Assembly (NCBI RefSeq): GCF_000826545.1
Contig: NZ_CDME01000002.1
Location: 744,001 to 808,000, forward strand
Origin: Kibdelosporangium sp. MJ126-NF4
GTDB taxonomy: Bacteria > Actinomycetota > Actinomycetes > Mycobacteriales > Pseudonocardiaceae
Direction of reading: 5' to 3'
DNA length: 64,000 nt
The position numbers were made by a program, and so were the translations under genes. The number at the start of each line of letters is the position of its first letter. Positions within the stretch are counted from its first letter, which is position 1. The notes beneath the pieces were generated by a model. It ran no database searches. It was given only the letters and a program-made list of their open reading frames with translations, and was not told where the DNA came from. Below are positions 50,010 to 58,630 of the stretch, piece by piece.

Positions 50010-50090
50010 TGGCGATTCGTCAGCACAGGGTTGCCGAATCCTCCGGCGCACAGTCAATTACCGCGAGCCACGAAAAGCTCAGGAGGAGTC

Positions 50091-50984
50091 ATGAGCATCG
50101 CGCGCCACAAGGGAACGTCCCCAGCTCACCGCGAGGCGGTTGATCGACTTTATGATGTCAGCCGGCCGCTTTTCTTCGGGATGTTCCCCACCAAACGGAA
50201 GCCCTTCATGCTCCATTTCGGTCATTGGGACAACGGAGCCAGGACCCACTCTCAGGCTTTGCTTCGCGCCAACCAGGTACTCGCCGAGGCCGCCCGTATC
50301 CAACCGCACGATCGCGTCCTTGACATGGGATGCGGCGAAGGCAGCGTGATGCTCTGGCTGGCCGAAAGGTACGGCAACAGGGCAACTGGCATCACCATCT
50401 GCGAGGACCAGGCGCGACGGGGGCGCCAAGTCGTCCAGGAAAATCGGCTGTCACACCTGGTCGACGTCGAGCACATGGATTACCTGAACACATCCTTCAC
50501 CGACGGAGAGTTCGACGTCGTGTGGATGCAGGACAGCGTCACTCACGCCGAGGACTTGACGGCCCTGTTCACCGAAGCGCACCGCGTCCTCAAGCCAGGC
50601 GGCCGGCTCGTCGCCGAGGACGGCCTGAGAAAGAGGGCGACGGTAGACCACAAAGGCAGCCAGTTGCTGGCACGCCTCAGCGACGGACTTGTCGCCACGT
50701 TCCCCTATGCCGATGAAGCCCTCGAGATCGTCGAGCAGGCGGGGTTCACCAACGTGGTGCTTCGCGACGTCACCAAGGAAACATGGAGGACAACACAGAT
50801 CGCGTTCGCCATCGCGGCACTGGCGCGCCCCGCACTGATGGTCATGCGACGCCTGAACAGCAAATTCGAGGTCCTCGCCCGCGCCGCGGACGCCTCCACC
50901 ACAATCGCGCCCCTCATCAAACGCGACATGTTGATGATTGGGCTGATCACGGCCACCAAGCCACAGACCCAAGATTCCCCATGA
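50091..50984 (+). CDS. SAM-dependent C-methyltransferase-like protein 1 of 3
   Basis: A protein of 297 residues; AGGAGGAGT 4 bases before the ATG is a strong RBS. It begins with the KGTSPAHR signature shared by all three tandem copies. SAM-binding motif I is RVLDMGCGEGSVMLWLAERY (about residues 80-99). TGITICEDQARRGR, EHMDYLNTSF and the post-I loop VVWMQDSVTHAED follow. The pattern resembles Erg6/tocopherol-methyltransferase-type enzymes that methylate isoprenoid double bonds. Placed between MEP genes and a terpene cyclase, a prenyl diphosphate (IPP, GPP, FPP or GGPP) or the cyclised terpene is the likely substrate. The Asp-Ser-Val-Thr-His loop differs from the other two copies, which suggests divergent substrates. 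Confidence 0.85.
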   Translation: MSIARHKGTSPAHREAVDRLYDVSRPLFFGMFPTKRKPFMLHFGHWDNGARTHSQALLRANQVLAEAARIQPHDRVLDMGCGEGSVMLWLAERYGNRATGITICEDQARRGRQVVQENRLSHLVDVEHMDYLNTSFTDGEFDVVWMQDSVTHAEDLTALFTEAHRVLKPGGRLVAEDGLRKRATVDHKGSQLLARLSDGLVATFPYADEALEIVEQAGFTNVVLRDVTKETWRTTQIAFAIAALARPALMVMRRLNSKFEVLARAADASTTIAPLIKRDMLMIGLITATKPQTQDSP

Positions 50985-51002
50985 CAAGGAGTGACGGGAG
51001 CC

Positions 51003-51896
51003 ATGAGTATCGCGCAGAACAAGGGAACGTCACCAGCTCACCGCGAGTTCGTCGACCGCGGCTACACGTACACCCGGCCGCTCTTCAGATGGATGTTCCC
51101 CACCAGGCGGCGGCCGTTCATGATCCATTTTGGACACTGGGACGGCGGAGTCAGGAATCACTTTCAGGCACTGCTTCGAACCAATGAGGTGTTCATCCAG
51201 GCCTCCCGCCTTCAACCGCATGACCGAGTTCTCGACATGGGGTGTGGGGAAGCCAGCGCAATGATCTACCTCGCCGAGAAGCACCGGAACGAGGCGGTCG
51301 GCATCACCATCTGCGAAGACCAGGTGCGCCGAGGCAGGCAAGCGATCACCGAACGCGGTGTGGCCGACCTGGTGACCGTCGAGCACATGGACTACCTGAA
51401 CACGACCTTCGCAGACGGTGAATTTGATGTTGTCTGGGCGATGGACAGCTACTCCACTGCCGAGGATCATGCGGCGTTCTTCGCCGAAGCCTACCGCGTG
51501 TTGAAGCCAGGAGGCCGGATCGTCATCCAGGACGGGTTTTGCAAAAACCGGACAACGGACCGTGCCGGCAACGAAATGCTGGACAAGATTTTCGACGGAT
51601 TCGGGGCGAAGTTTCCGAGCGTGGACGAGGTCACCGAGATGTCGGAGAAAGTCGGGTTCGCCGATGTCTCGATCCGCGACATCACCAGGGAGACGTGGGG
51701 GACTACCCGAATCGCGGCGAGGGTCTCCAATGTCGCGCGTCCCCTGCTCACCGTGCTGAGGCGCCTGAACAGCCACTTCGACCCACCCGCCCGGATCGCC
51801 ATCGGGACAGCGGCGCTACCGGCCGCCATCAAGCGGAACGTCCTTCTCATCGGACTGCTGACCGCCACCAAGCCACAGCACCAAGTGCCCCAATGA
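51003..51896 (+). CDS. SAM-dependent C-methyltransferase-like protein 2 of 3
   Basis: A protein of 297 residues, exactly the length of copy 1 and starting 18 bases after it, with AAGGAGTGACGGGAG upstream. It shares the KGTSPAHR start, motif I RVLDMGCGEASAMIYLAEKH, the GITICEDQVRRGRQAI stretch and EHMDYLNTTFADGEFDVVW. The catalytic loop reads AMDSYSTAEDHAAFF, whereas copy 1 has MQDSVTHAED. The C-terminal RRLNSHFDPPARI also parallels copy 1 (RRLNSKFEVLARA), so these two are the more recent duplicates. A methyltransferase acting on an isoprenoid is inferred from the operon; it might use a different prenyl diphosphate or position from copy 1. Confidence 0.85.
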   Translation: MSIAQNKGTSPAHREFVDRGYTYTRPLFRWMFPTRRRPFMIHFGHWDGGVRNHFQALLRTNEVFIQASRLQPHDRVLDMGCGEASAMIYLAEKHRNEAVGITICEDQVRRGRQAITERGVADLVTVEHMDYLNTTFADGEFDVVWAMDSYSTAEDHAAFFAEAYRVLKPGGRIVIQDGFCKNRTTDRAGNEMLDKIFDGFGAKFPSVDEVTEMSEKVGFADVSIRDITRETWGTTRIAARVSNVARPLLTVLRRLNSHFDPPARIAIGTAALPAAIKRNVLLIGLLTATKPQHQVPQ

Positions 51897-51939
51897 CACA
51901 CCACACCGTGATGGTCACAGCTCCCATTAGGAGGTCCCG

Positions 51940-52857
51940 ATGGATGCTGACAAGGGAACGTCGCCGGCACATCGAACCAGGGTCGCCCGCTACTACGACC
52001 AGGCACGCCCGTACTACCGGGTGATCCTCGGCGCGAAGAAGAACCCCGTCTCCCTGCACCTGGGCTACTGGGACGAGACAGTGCGAACCCACGTTCAGGC
52101 CCAACTCCGGGCCAACCGGTTCCTCGCGGAGTTGGTGCACATCCAGGGCGGCGACCGTGTGCTGGATATGGGGTGCGGCGAAGGCACCTCGGTGATCTGG
52201 CTGGCCCGCACCTACGGCGCCTCGACGGTCGGCATCACACTCAGCGAGGAACAAGCCGGTCAGGGACGCCGAGTCGCCGACGCCGCCGGAGTGGGTCACC
52301 TGGTGTCCATTGAGTGCATGGACTACCTCAACACCAGCTTCGCGGACGGTTCCTTCGATGTGGTGTGGGCTCAGGAGAGCATGTGTCACAGCGAGGACCA
52401 GCCGGCGTTCTTCGCCGAGGCCTATCGGGTGCTCAGTCCCGGCGGGCGTCTGGTCGTCGAGGACGGCTTCCAACGCACGGGTGCTCTCACGGAGAAGGAA
52501 CAGGGCATCCTGAACGCCGTGTGCGAGGGGCTGGCCGCACCCGTGGTCACCGACATCGATACCGCGGCCACCAACGCCCGCCACGTGGGGTTCACCGATA
52601 TCGCGGTCCAGGACATCACGCCAAGGGCGGGCCGGTCCCTGCGGCTGATGACCGGCATCTCCGTGGTCCTTCGCCCCCTGGCGCGGGCGATGCGCCTGGT
52701 GAACAAGACCCCGGGCGGTATCGCCAGCACGATCACCTCGGCGGCCCTGCTGGGACCCGCGTTCCGGCAGAAGATCATGCACCAGGGCGTGCTGACCGCG
52801 ACAAAACCATCGGACCAGCTTTCCGCGAAGGAACGCCCCCATGCCCCTGGACGTTGA
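51940..52857 (+). CDS. SAM-dependent C-methyltransferase-like protein 3 of 3
   Basis: A protein of 305 residues; AGGAGG precedes the ATG. It is the most diverged of the three: DKGTSPAHRTRVARYYDQAR at the start, motif I RVLDMGCGEGTSVIWLARTY, and the catalytic loop AQESMCHSEDQPAFF, whose Glu-Ser-x-x-His resembles sterol and gamma-tocopherol methyltransferases. The end overlaps the terpene cyclase start by 17 bases, tying its expression closely to cyclisation. It may therefore act on the linear precursor of the cyclase. Alternatives are O-methylation or methylation of the final product. Confidence 0.85.
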   Translation: MDADKGTSPAHRTRVARYYDQARPYYRVILGAKKNPVSLHLGYWDETVRTHVQAQLRANRFLAELVHIQGGDRVLDMGCGEGTSVIWLARTYGASTVGITLSEEQAGQGRRVADAAGVGHLVSIECMDYLNTSFADGSFDVVWAQESMCHSEDQPAFFAEAYRVLSPGGRLVVEDGFQRTGALTEKEQGILNAVCEGLAAPVVTDIDTAATNARHVGFTDIAVQDITPRAGRSLRLMTGISVVLRPLARAMRLVNKTPGGIASTITSAALLGPAFRQKIMHQGVLTATKPSDQLSAKERPHAPGR

Positions 52858-53860
52858 TTTCCGCATCCCGTTCCCGCATCGCTGCAGTCCCGACCTCGAC
52901 CGCACCCGCGCCCACAACCTTGACTGGCTGCGAGGACACTGCCTGATCACCAGTGATGAGGAGGCGGACCGGTACCTCAGCACGCGGATGGCCGAAGCTG
53001 TGGCTTACGCCTACCCCGACGCGCGGGGCGCCGACCTGGACCTGGCCACTGATCTCAACGCCTGGTTCGTGGTGTGCGACGACCTGTTCGGCGATCCGCA
53101 GGCCGCACTGGCCCCGGAAGCCGACGACATCGTCCACGGCTGCGCACGGGTGCTCGAGGGCGCCACGACGACCGAACCGGCGCATCCTGTCGTGCGCGCC
53201 CTGGACGATGTCTGCACCCGGGTGGCCCACGGCATGAGCACCTCCTGGTGCCGTGAATTCCGCGACGGGCTGGGTGATTTCCTGAGGGCATCGCGGGAGG
53301 AAGCCCTCCGGGGTACCCCGCACACCCCGCTCACGGTTCAGGAATACCGCGAACTTCGCATGCGGAGCATCGCCACGCGCACCTACTTCGCGTTCACCCA
53401 ACGCACCGGCCATTTCGAACTGCCCGCCCTTGTTCTGACCGCCCCCGCCGTGGTCACTCTGCAGAACCTCGGCCACGAGATTGTCGCGTTCATCAATGAC
53501 GTGTACTCGCTGGAGGTCGAGGAGCACCAGGGATACCCGCACAACATGATCACGGTCATCCAACATGAGCGGGGATGCTCCCGTGCTGACGCGTGTGCCG
53601 CGGTCCTGGCAGAGATCCGCACCCTCACCCAACATTTCATCACCGAGGAAGCGGCCCTTCCCCGCCTCTGCGAGGAATTAGGGCTCAACGCTGCCCACCG
53701 CCGCGATGTGACGCGATATGTCCAGGGAATCCGTGACGTCATCGCCGCCACCCGCGACTGGTCACCTCTGTGCAGCCGCTACCACACCGACCAACTCGCC
53801 GCGTCGGGCCACCGAGGACGGTCCGGGCTCCGCAGTGACGCAGCAGCCGCACATGAGTAG
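52841..53860 (+). CDS. Class I terpene cyclase
   Basis: A protein of 339 residues with the full class I signature. The aspartate-rich motif is DDLFGD (residues 80-85). The NSE triad is NDVYSLEVE, with Asn219, Ser223 and Glu227. Arg173 sits 46 residues upstream as the diphosphate sensor, and an Arg-Tyr pair lies near the C-terminus (CSRYHT). Magnesium-dependent ionisation of a prenyl diphosphate and cyclisation to a hydrocarbon or alcohol is expected. The operon contains a GGPP synthase, so a C20 substrate, perhaps methylated, is more likely than FPP. The start is inside the methyltransferase 3 gene, and the P450 follows 15 bases later. One TTA codon is at 53678. It does not look like the geosmin, 2-methylisoborneol or pentalenene families, but exact grouping needs alignment. 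Confidence 0.92.
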   Translation: MPLDVDFRIPFPHRCSPDLDRTRAHNLDWLRGHCLITSDEEADRYLSTRMAEAVAYAYPDARGADLDLATDLNAWFVVCDDLFGDPQAALAPEADDIVHGCARVLEGATTTEPAHPVVRALDDVCTRVAHGMSTSWCREFRDGLGDFLRASREEALRGTPHTPLTVQEYRELRMRSIATRTYFAFTQRTGHFELPALVLTAPAVVTLQNLGHEIVAFINDVYSLEVEEHQGYPHNMITVIQHERGCSRADACAAVLAEIRTLTQHFITEEAALPRLCEELGLNAAHRRDVTRYVQGIRDVIAATRDWSPLCSRYHTDQLAASGHRGRSGLRSDAAAAHE

Positions 53861-53875
53861 ATGGAGGGACCTGTT

Positions 53876-55249
53876 ATGCAGCTGTCATCGATTCCGCGGG
53901 CTCCAGGTGGATTGCCGCTGCTCGGTCACATTGCGCCGCTGATGCGTGATCCGGCCCGATTTCTTGAATCACTTCCACAGTACGGCGATCTGGTTCAAAT
54001 CGGAGTGGGCCCGGCCAAGGTCGTCGTGGTTTGCGATCCCGAGCTGACCCGGCAGATCTTTCTCAATGATCAGGTCTTCGACAAGGGTGGGCGTCCCATC
54101 GTCAAGCTGCGAGAAGTGATCGGCAATGGGCTCGGAACGTGCTCACACAGCGACCGTCGGCGTCAACGAATGAGGACACAACCCGCATTTCACAATGCTC
54201 GTATGCCACGTTATGCGGAGATGATCACCGAGCGGATCTCCTCGTTGACTCAGGAATGGCGGGATGGTCAGGTCATCGTTCCGATGTCGTGCATGTTTGA
54301 CATCACACAGCAGACGGCAGCAGTCACAATATTTTCAAAGACATTGTCGGACAACCAGGTCAATACGATCTTCCAAGACGGACACACCGTTGTCAGTGGT
54401 GTGTACAAGCGCATTATCATGCCTACCCAGCTAGCGAAACTTCCGCTCTTCGGCAATCGAAAGTACGATCAGGCGCGCGTCCGGCTGCGACGTTCAATAA
54501 CGCAGATAATTAATAATCGACGGCGGAGCGGGGAGAGAGAACACGATATTCTTTCCTCGCTTCTCGATACCCATGAAGCCAGCAAGGGCAATGGCGAGTC
54601 TCAAGATTTACTCGATAATGAGATCATTGACCACGTCATCACGTTCTTCCTTGGTGGACTGGAGACCATTGCCGTGCTCATGGCATGGTCGATGCACATG
54701 GTGGCGCGCCATCCAGCCGTTCAGCGGGAGCTTCACAAGGAAGTCGACAGCGTCGTCAAGGGACAGACAGCGGTGTATGCGGATATCCCCAAGCTGGCGG
54801 TGACGAACAGGATCATCACCGAGACACTCAGGTTGTATCCCCCCGCATGGCTACTCACGCGGGAGACGACCACAGATTGCAAGCTCGGCAAGTACTCGAT
54901 TCCAGCAGGTGTAACCGTCATCTACAGCCCATTGGTACTACAGCACCGCGCCGACATTTTTCCCAACCCGCACAAGTTCATCCCTGACCGATGGAAGAAC
55001 GGGTCCAACGACAAGCTTCAGCGGCATGCGCTAATTCCTTTTGCTGGCGGTCCCCGGAAATGCATCGGAGACACGCTCGCCGTCACCGAAGCTGTCTTGA
55101 ACTTGGCCACCGTTGCTGCCCGCTGGAAACTGGACCCCGTTCCAGGTGACGAACTCAAGGCAAAACACACATTTATTACTACCCCCGAAGGGACGGTACG
55201 GGTCTCGAAGCGAGCACGCGGCGGCGCGGGGTCAACGGCGGGCCAGTAG
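53876..55249 (+). CDS. Cytochrome P450, pentalenene-oxygenase-like group
   Basis: A P450 of 457 residues. I chose ATG 53876 because GGAGG lies 8 bases upstream; ATG 53861 overlaps that site. It begins with the proline-rich IPRAPGGLPLLGHI typical of longer, eukaryote-like bacterial terpene P450s such as PtlI. The I-helix is FFLGGLETIAV, the ExxR helix ETLRLYPPAW and the heme loop PFAGGPRKCIGD. It should oxidise the cyclase product. The coding sequence is notably more A/T-rich than its neighbours between about 54300 and 54620 (codons ATA, AAT, ATT) and contains TTA at 54608, suggesting a different evolutionary history. The adjacent cyclase is its evident partner. Confidence 0.92.
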   Translation: MQLSSIPRAPGGLPLLGHIAPLMRDPARFLESLPQYGDLVQIGVGPAKVVVVCDPELTRQIFLNDQVFDKGGRPIVKLREVIGNGLGTCSHSDRRRQRMRTQPAFHNARMPRYAEMITERISSLTQEWRDGQVIVPMSCMFDITQQTAAVTIFSKTLSDNQVNTIFQDGHTVVSGVYKRIIMPTQLAKLPLFGNRKYDQARVRLRRSITQIINNRRRSGEREHDILSSLLDTHEASKGNGESQDLLDNEIIDHVITFFLGGLETIAVLMAWSMHMVARHPAVQRELHKEVDSVVKGQTAVYADIPKLAVTNRIITETLRLYPPAWLLTRETTTDCKLGKYSIPAGVTVIYSPLVLQHRADIFPNPHKFIPDRWKNGSNDKLQRHALIPFAGGPRKCIGDTLAVTEAVLNLATVAARWKLDPVPGDELKAKHTFITTPEGTVRVSKRARGGAGSTAGQ

Positions 55250-55404
55250 GCAGTGGCCTTCTTGCCGCGCAACACATCGGAAGCATCACGCCATCTCCAA
55301 CATCAGCCGACTGGACATCACGGCCTGCACCTATCCCGACCGTACGCAGACCGATGCCACCTTTCGCAGCAGCAGGCACAGCCCCTGCGGGCCGGAGGTC
55401 CCAC

Positions 55405-56262
55405 ATGTACACGCCTCTCCCACACGGGGAGATCTCATCGACGGTGAACACGCTCATTACCGCGGCCATGGCGGTCTGGCTCATCGGTCTGGCGGTGTGG
55501 GCCATCCGCGACTGGGCAACGCGGCGCCGACCACACCTGGCACTCATCATGTACTCGGCCCCGCTCGCCGTATGCGTCGAGCCTGTCCTGGACCAGATTC
55601 TGAACGTCCAGCACTTCCACAGCCGGGACGCATTGATCATCTTCACCGCGTTCGACCGTGACATCACCGCGTGGCTCGTCATGGCGGCTGCGGCCTGGTT
55701 CGGAACCATGATCTATCTGGCAATGACCGCCGTCGACCAGGGATGGCCATCCGGCAAGCTGTGGCGGCTCTACGCAGGGCTGGTCATCTTCACTCTCGCC
55801 GGAGAGATCATAGTGACCGGTGCCGGCATCTACACCTACTACGGAAGTCAGCCACTCAAGGTGTTCGGCGTTCCCTTCGCCATGCCCTTCATCTACGCGT
55901 CAGCCTTCATGGTCCTCGGACTGGTCACGCACCACTTCACCGCCCACGTCCACGGTGTCCGCCGTCTCCTGTTTCTCCCCGTGATCAGCTCCACTTTCGT
56001 CGGCGCCATCGCCCTCATGGCATGGCCGCTGACCCTCGGGATCGGCATGACACTGTCCACGTCGGCAATGACCGTACTGGGTGCAGTAAGCGCCTCACTC
56101 GCGCTGCTGTCGTTCCACGCCATGGCCACATGGGTGAGCCGACGGCACGGGAACGAGCCAGCGGGCACCGGGGAGAGCGCGCAAACGAACTCCCCCACCA
56201 GCGCAGCGATTCGAGAGGTGAGCGAGACGGCGGCAACGCCAACCCGGACGGAGAGCAGCTGA
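55405..56262 (+). CDS. Multi-pass integral membrane protein, unknown function
   Basis: ATG 55405 with GGAGGT 5 bases upstream gives 285 residues. About seven hydrophobic helices are visible (for example LITAAMAVWLIGLAVWAI, ITAWLVMAAAAWFGTMIYLA and LVIFTLAGEIIVTGAGIY). A polar C-terminal tail of about 45 residues follows (from SRRHGNEPAG). Charged residues inside the helical part (CVEPVLDQIL, FDRDITAW, LAGEIIV) could line an active site. It lies 155 bases after the P450 and closes the operon. Membrane terpene cyclases and isoprenoid-modifying enzymes of similar size and topology exist, but I cannot assign it; a transporter or immunity function is also possible. Confidence 0.6.
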   Translation: MYTPLPHGEISSTVNTLITAAMAVWLIGLAVWAIRDWATRRRPHLALIMYSAPLAVCVEPVLDQILNVQHFHSRDALIIFTAFDRDITAWLVMAAAAWFGTMIYLAMTAVDQGWPSGKLWRLYAGLVIFTLAGEIIVTGAGIYTYYGSQPLKVFGVPFAMPFIYASAFMVLGLVTHHFTAHVHGVRRLLFLPVISSTFVGAIALMAWPLTLGIGMTLSTSAMTVLGAVSASLALLSFHAMATWVSRRHGNEPAGTGESAQTNSPTSAAIREVSETAATPTRTESS

Positions 56263-56274
56263 CGCGGTGTGATG

Positions 56275-56435
56275 GTGAATTTGTTGACCACCACCGGCTT
56301 GTCGAGCTTTCCGGCGACGACCTCGGCGACCCAGTCCGGCATTGACTCGGCCTGCACGAAGGTGAGCGGGGTGTCGGTGGGCATGATCAGTTCGAGCTTC
56401 GAGATCCCGGCGGTTTCGGATTCGTTGGGTACGTG
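56275..56435 (-). pseudogene. N-terminal part of a YcnI/DUF1775-like protein
   Basis: Minus-strand frame with VPNESETAGISKLELIMPTD, then TPLTFVQAESMPDW and KLDKPVVVNKFTIT, the beta-sandwich pattern of copper-linked YcnI domains. No signal peptide precedes it and the frame is lost after FTIT. A C-terminal piece of the same family lies upstream on the same strand at 56640-56853, so the parts are in the wrong order for one gene. Confidence 0.5.
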
Positions 56436-56640
56436 GATTCCTCGGGGCCTTCGTCGGTATGCCCGCGACCATGTTGGTCCTTGCCGCGATCACGCTCGGC
56501 GGTGTGTTGCAAGCTCGTGCCACGTGGCCCGCGAACGACGTCGAAACGCTGGAGCACGTCCACGACGACCTCGACGACGGTCACCCGCACCTGCACGACG
56601 CGATCTCTCCCCCCAACAAGGCTGGCGCCACGAGCACACC
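56436..56640 (+). pseudogene. C-terminal fragment of an MFS transporter
   Basis: The plus strand reads FVGMPATMLVLAAITLGGVL followed by a polar, His/Asp-rich tail VETLEHVHDDLDDGHPHLHD. That is the usual last helix and cytoplasmic end of actinobacterial MFS efflux proteins. Only the terminus is present. It could be the other end of the MFS relic at 26.7 kb, which has the same orientation. Confidence 0.45.
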
Positions 56641-56853
56641 TACGTCGGGAAGTTCGATCCACCGGTCGGTGCGCCCGTCGGAATAGTTCTGCAGCGTCTT
56701 GAACGCCAAGCTGGTCGTGTCACTGTGCATCGTGGCGACCTTCACGCTGTACTCGGCGTTCTGACCGACCGGCAGTGCGGGCCCGGCGACGGTGTAGCCG
56801 TCGGCCGCTGTCGTCAACGTCCAGCCTGCCGGGCCGGACACCAACGCGATGTC
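56640..56853 (-). pseudogene. C-terminal part of a YcnI/DUF1775-like protein
   Basis: The minus strand reads GWTLTTAADGYTVAGPALPV, then VKVATM and LAFKTLQNYSDGRTDRWIEL, a pattern found near the end of YcnI-like domains. It has no proper start and is followed by unrelated sequence. It is probably a shuffled fragment. Confidence 0.4.
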
Positions 56854-56867
56854 GCCCGGCTGGATCC

Positions 56868-57366
56868 CGGTCGATAGCACAACCCGCAACGAAGTGATAG
56901 AGCGGCTCCGCCAACTCGGGATAGTCCCCACCAGCAATCCGACGCAGCAACCGCGCCACCACATACAGCTGGGCCACACGTCCGCTGGGCGTGTCCAGCA
57001 CGTCGGCGAACTGCGTGTGCACCTGCTCGGCGACCTCGGGAACCAGCAGCTCGACCGCGGTGTCGACATCGCCACTGAACCGGCCGTGAACTCGCTCGTT
57101 CACGCGCGCCTGATCGGCATGCGTCCGTTCGGTCTGCACGGCGGCAAGTCGGTCCAGCGAGTGCCGGAGGTCATCCCACCAGCCGCCGACATCGCCACTG
57201 GCGCGCGGAGGACGTCGGTCGGCGAGCACGGCTCGCCCCCTAGCACGGTCATCAACTCCGCGCGCTGGTTGCGCCGTTCGTACTCCGGCCACTCGTACAC
57301 GTCGAGCACACGCGGTTTGACGACGTCAGTTATGGCGCTGATTATGTCCGCGAGTCTTGACCGCAC
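56868..57366 (-). pseudogene. Second aminoglycoside phosphotransferase-like relic
   Basis: Two minus-strand frames carry pieces of the phosphotransferase fold: VVKPRVLDVYEWPEYERRNQ in one, and WWDDLRHSLDRLAAVQTERT followed by GRVAQLYVVARLLRRIAGGD in another. They match the order of the relic at 21.2-22.0 kb (WDWIDGPG..., WWQELRTSLTALAATERTH, AQLYVTTRLLMR). The catalytic HxDLHxxN loop and the DWE segment are absent here. It is a diverged, deleted homologue. Confidence 0.5.
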
Positions 57367-57412
57367 TTGTTCGTGGATTCTGACCGTACATGTTAATCAG
57401 CTGTCGTGATCA

Positions 57413-58630
57413 ATGTCGCCGAGTTTCGACCGCACTATGGCATTACTTGTGATCAAGTCTGGCCGCTCGCACGTGGGGCGTGGAAGTGGCCGGGAGCGGG
57501 ACACGCTCCCGGCCAGCGATCTGCTACGCGGGCAGGGTGTTGGTCCACTCGGCGTTGATCCTGGCGTCCCTGCGGCTTCGCGTTCGACGGTTCTTCTGCG
57601 ACACCCTGGAGTGCCTCAACTGGAGCAGGTCGAGGGACTGACCGCACGGCATGCCCGGCGCAGCCCGATGTTACGTCGGATGCTGGAATCCATCGGATTA
57701 GCGTTGGCCGGGCGTGCTGGCCAACGTCTGGCCGACACCCTCGGACTGCAAGCCAGCCGGGACACGTTGTTGAGGTTGGTTCGCGCGCTGCCCGACCCGC
57801 CAATCGGGGCCGTGACCATCCTCGGCGTGGACGATTTCGCGATCAAACGCGGCCAGACCTACGCCACAATCGTGCTCAACATGGCGACACGACAACCGAT
57901 CGACGTGTTACCGGACAGGGAAGCCGATACGCTCGCCGCGTGGCTGAAGACCCATCCGGAGATCACCGTGATCACTCGGGACCGTTTTGCCGCCTATGCC
58001 GAGGCAGCTTCGCGGGGTGCACCGCAGGCCACGCAATGCGCCGACCGGTTTCACCTGTGGAAGAACCTCGGGGAAGCTGTGGAGAAGACCGTGATCGCGC
58101 ACCGAGCCTGCCTAGCCGAGCCCGAAGTCACGTCCGAAGCCACAGTGGACAGTGCGCCTATTGCGGACAGGAACGAAGAAACGGCCACCGCGGATACAGA
58201 GCACAGCTCCATCCCGGAGGCAGGGATTGATCGGATAGACGAGATCAAGCCGATCGTGGGCCAATTCCGGGAACGCCACGCCGCGGTCCAGGCGCTACGC
58301 GCCAAGGGCCAGGGCATCCGGGCCGTCGCGAGGGAGCTCAACCTGGATCGCAAGACCGCCCGGAGATTCTTCTACGCCACCGGTGTGGAGGAACTGTTGG
58401 CCAAAACCCTCAACCGACCCTCGCTGCTGGATGACTACAAGCCGCATCTCAACCAGCGGTTCAACAAGGGCTGCACCGATACCGCCATCCTGACCGCAGA
58501 GATCCGGAAACTGGGATATCGCGGCAGCGAACGCACCGTCTACCGCTACGTCCTGCCCTTCCGGCCCAAGCGGAAAGCCCCGGCCCCCACGCCGGTCGCA
58601 CCGAAGATCCGGCATGTCACCGGCTGGATC
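57413..58630 (+). pseudogene. ISL3-family transposase, frameshifted and 3'-truncated
   Basis: The core matches ISL3 transposases: EQVEGLTARHARRSPMLRRM, then the catalytic-domain start ILGVDDFAIKRGQTYATIVL, VITRDRFAAYAEAA and DRFHLWKNLGEAVEK. The early zinc-binding part is in a different frame: RVRRFFCDTLEC is readable one base over, with the shift near 57627. The protein stops matching after PKIRHVTGWIM at about 58625, where sequence antisense to a DUF2637 gene begins. Full-length members are roughly 100 residues longer. No terminal inverted repeats were recognised with confidence. It is inactive. Confidence 0.75.
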
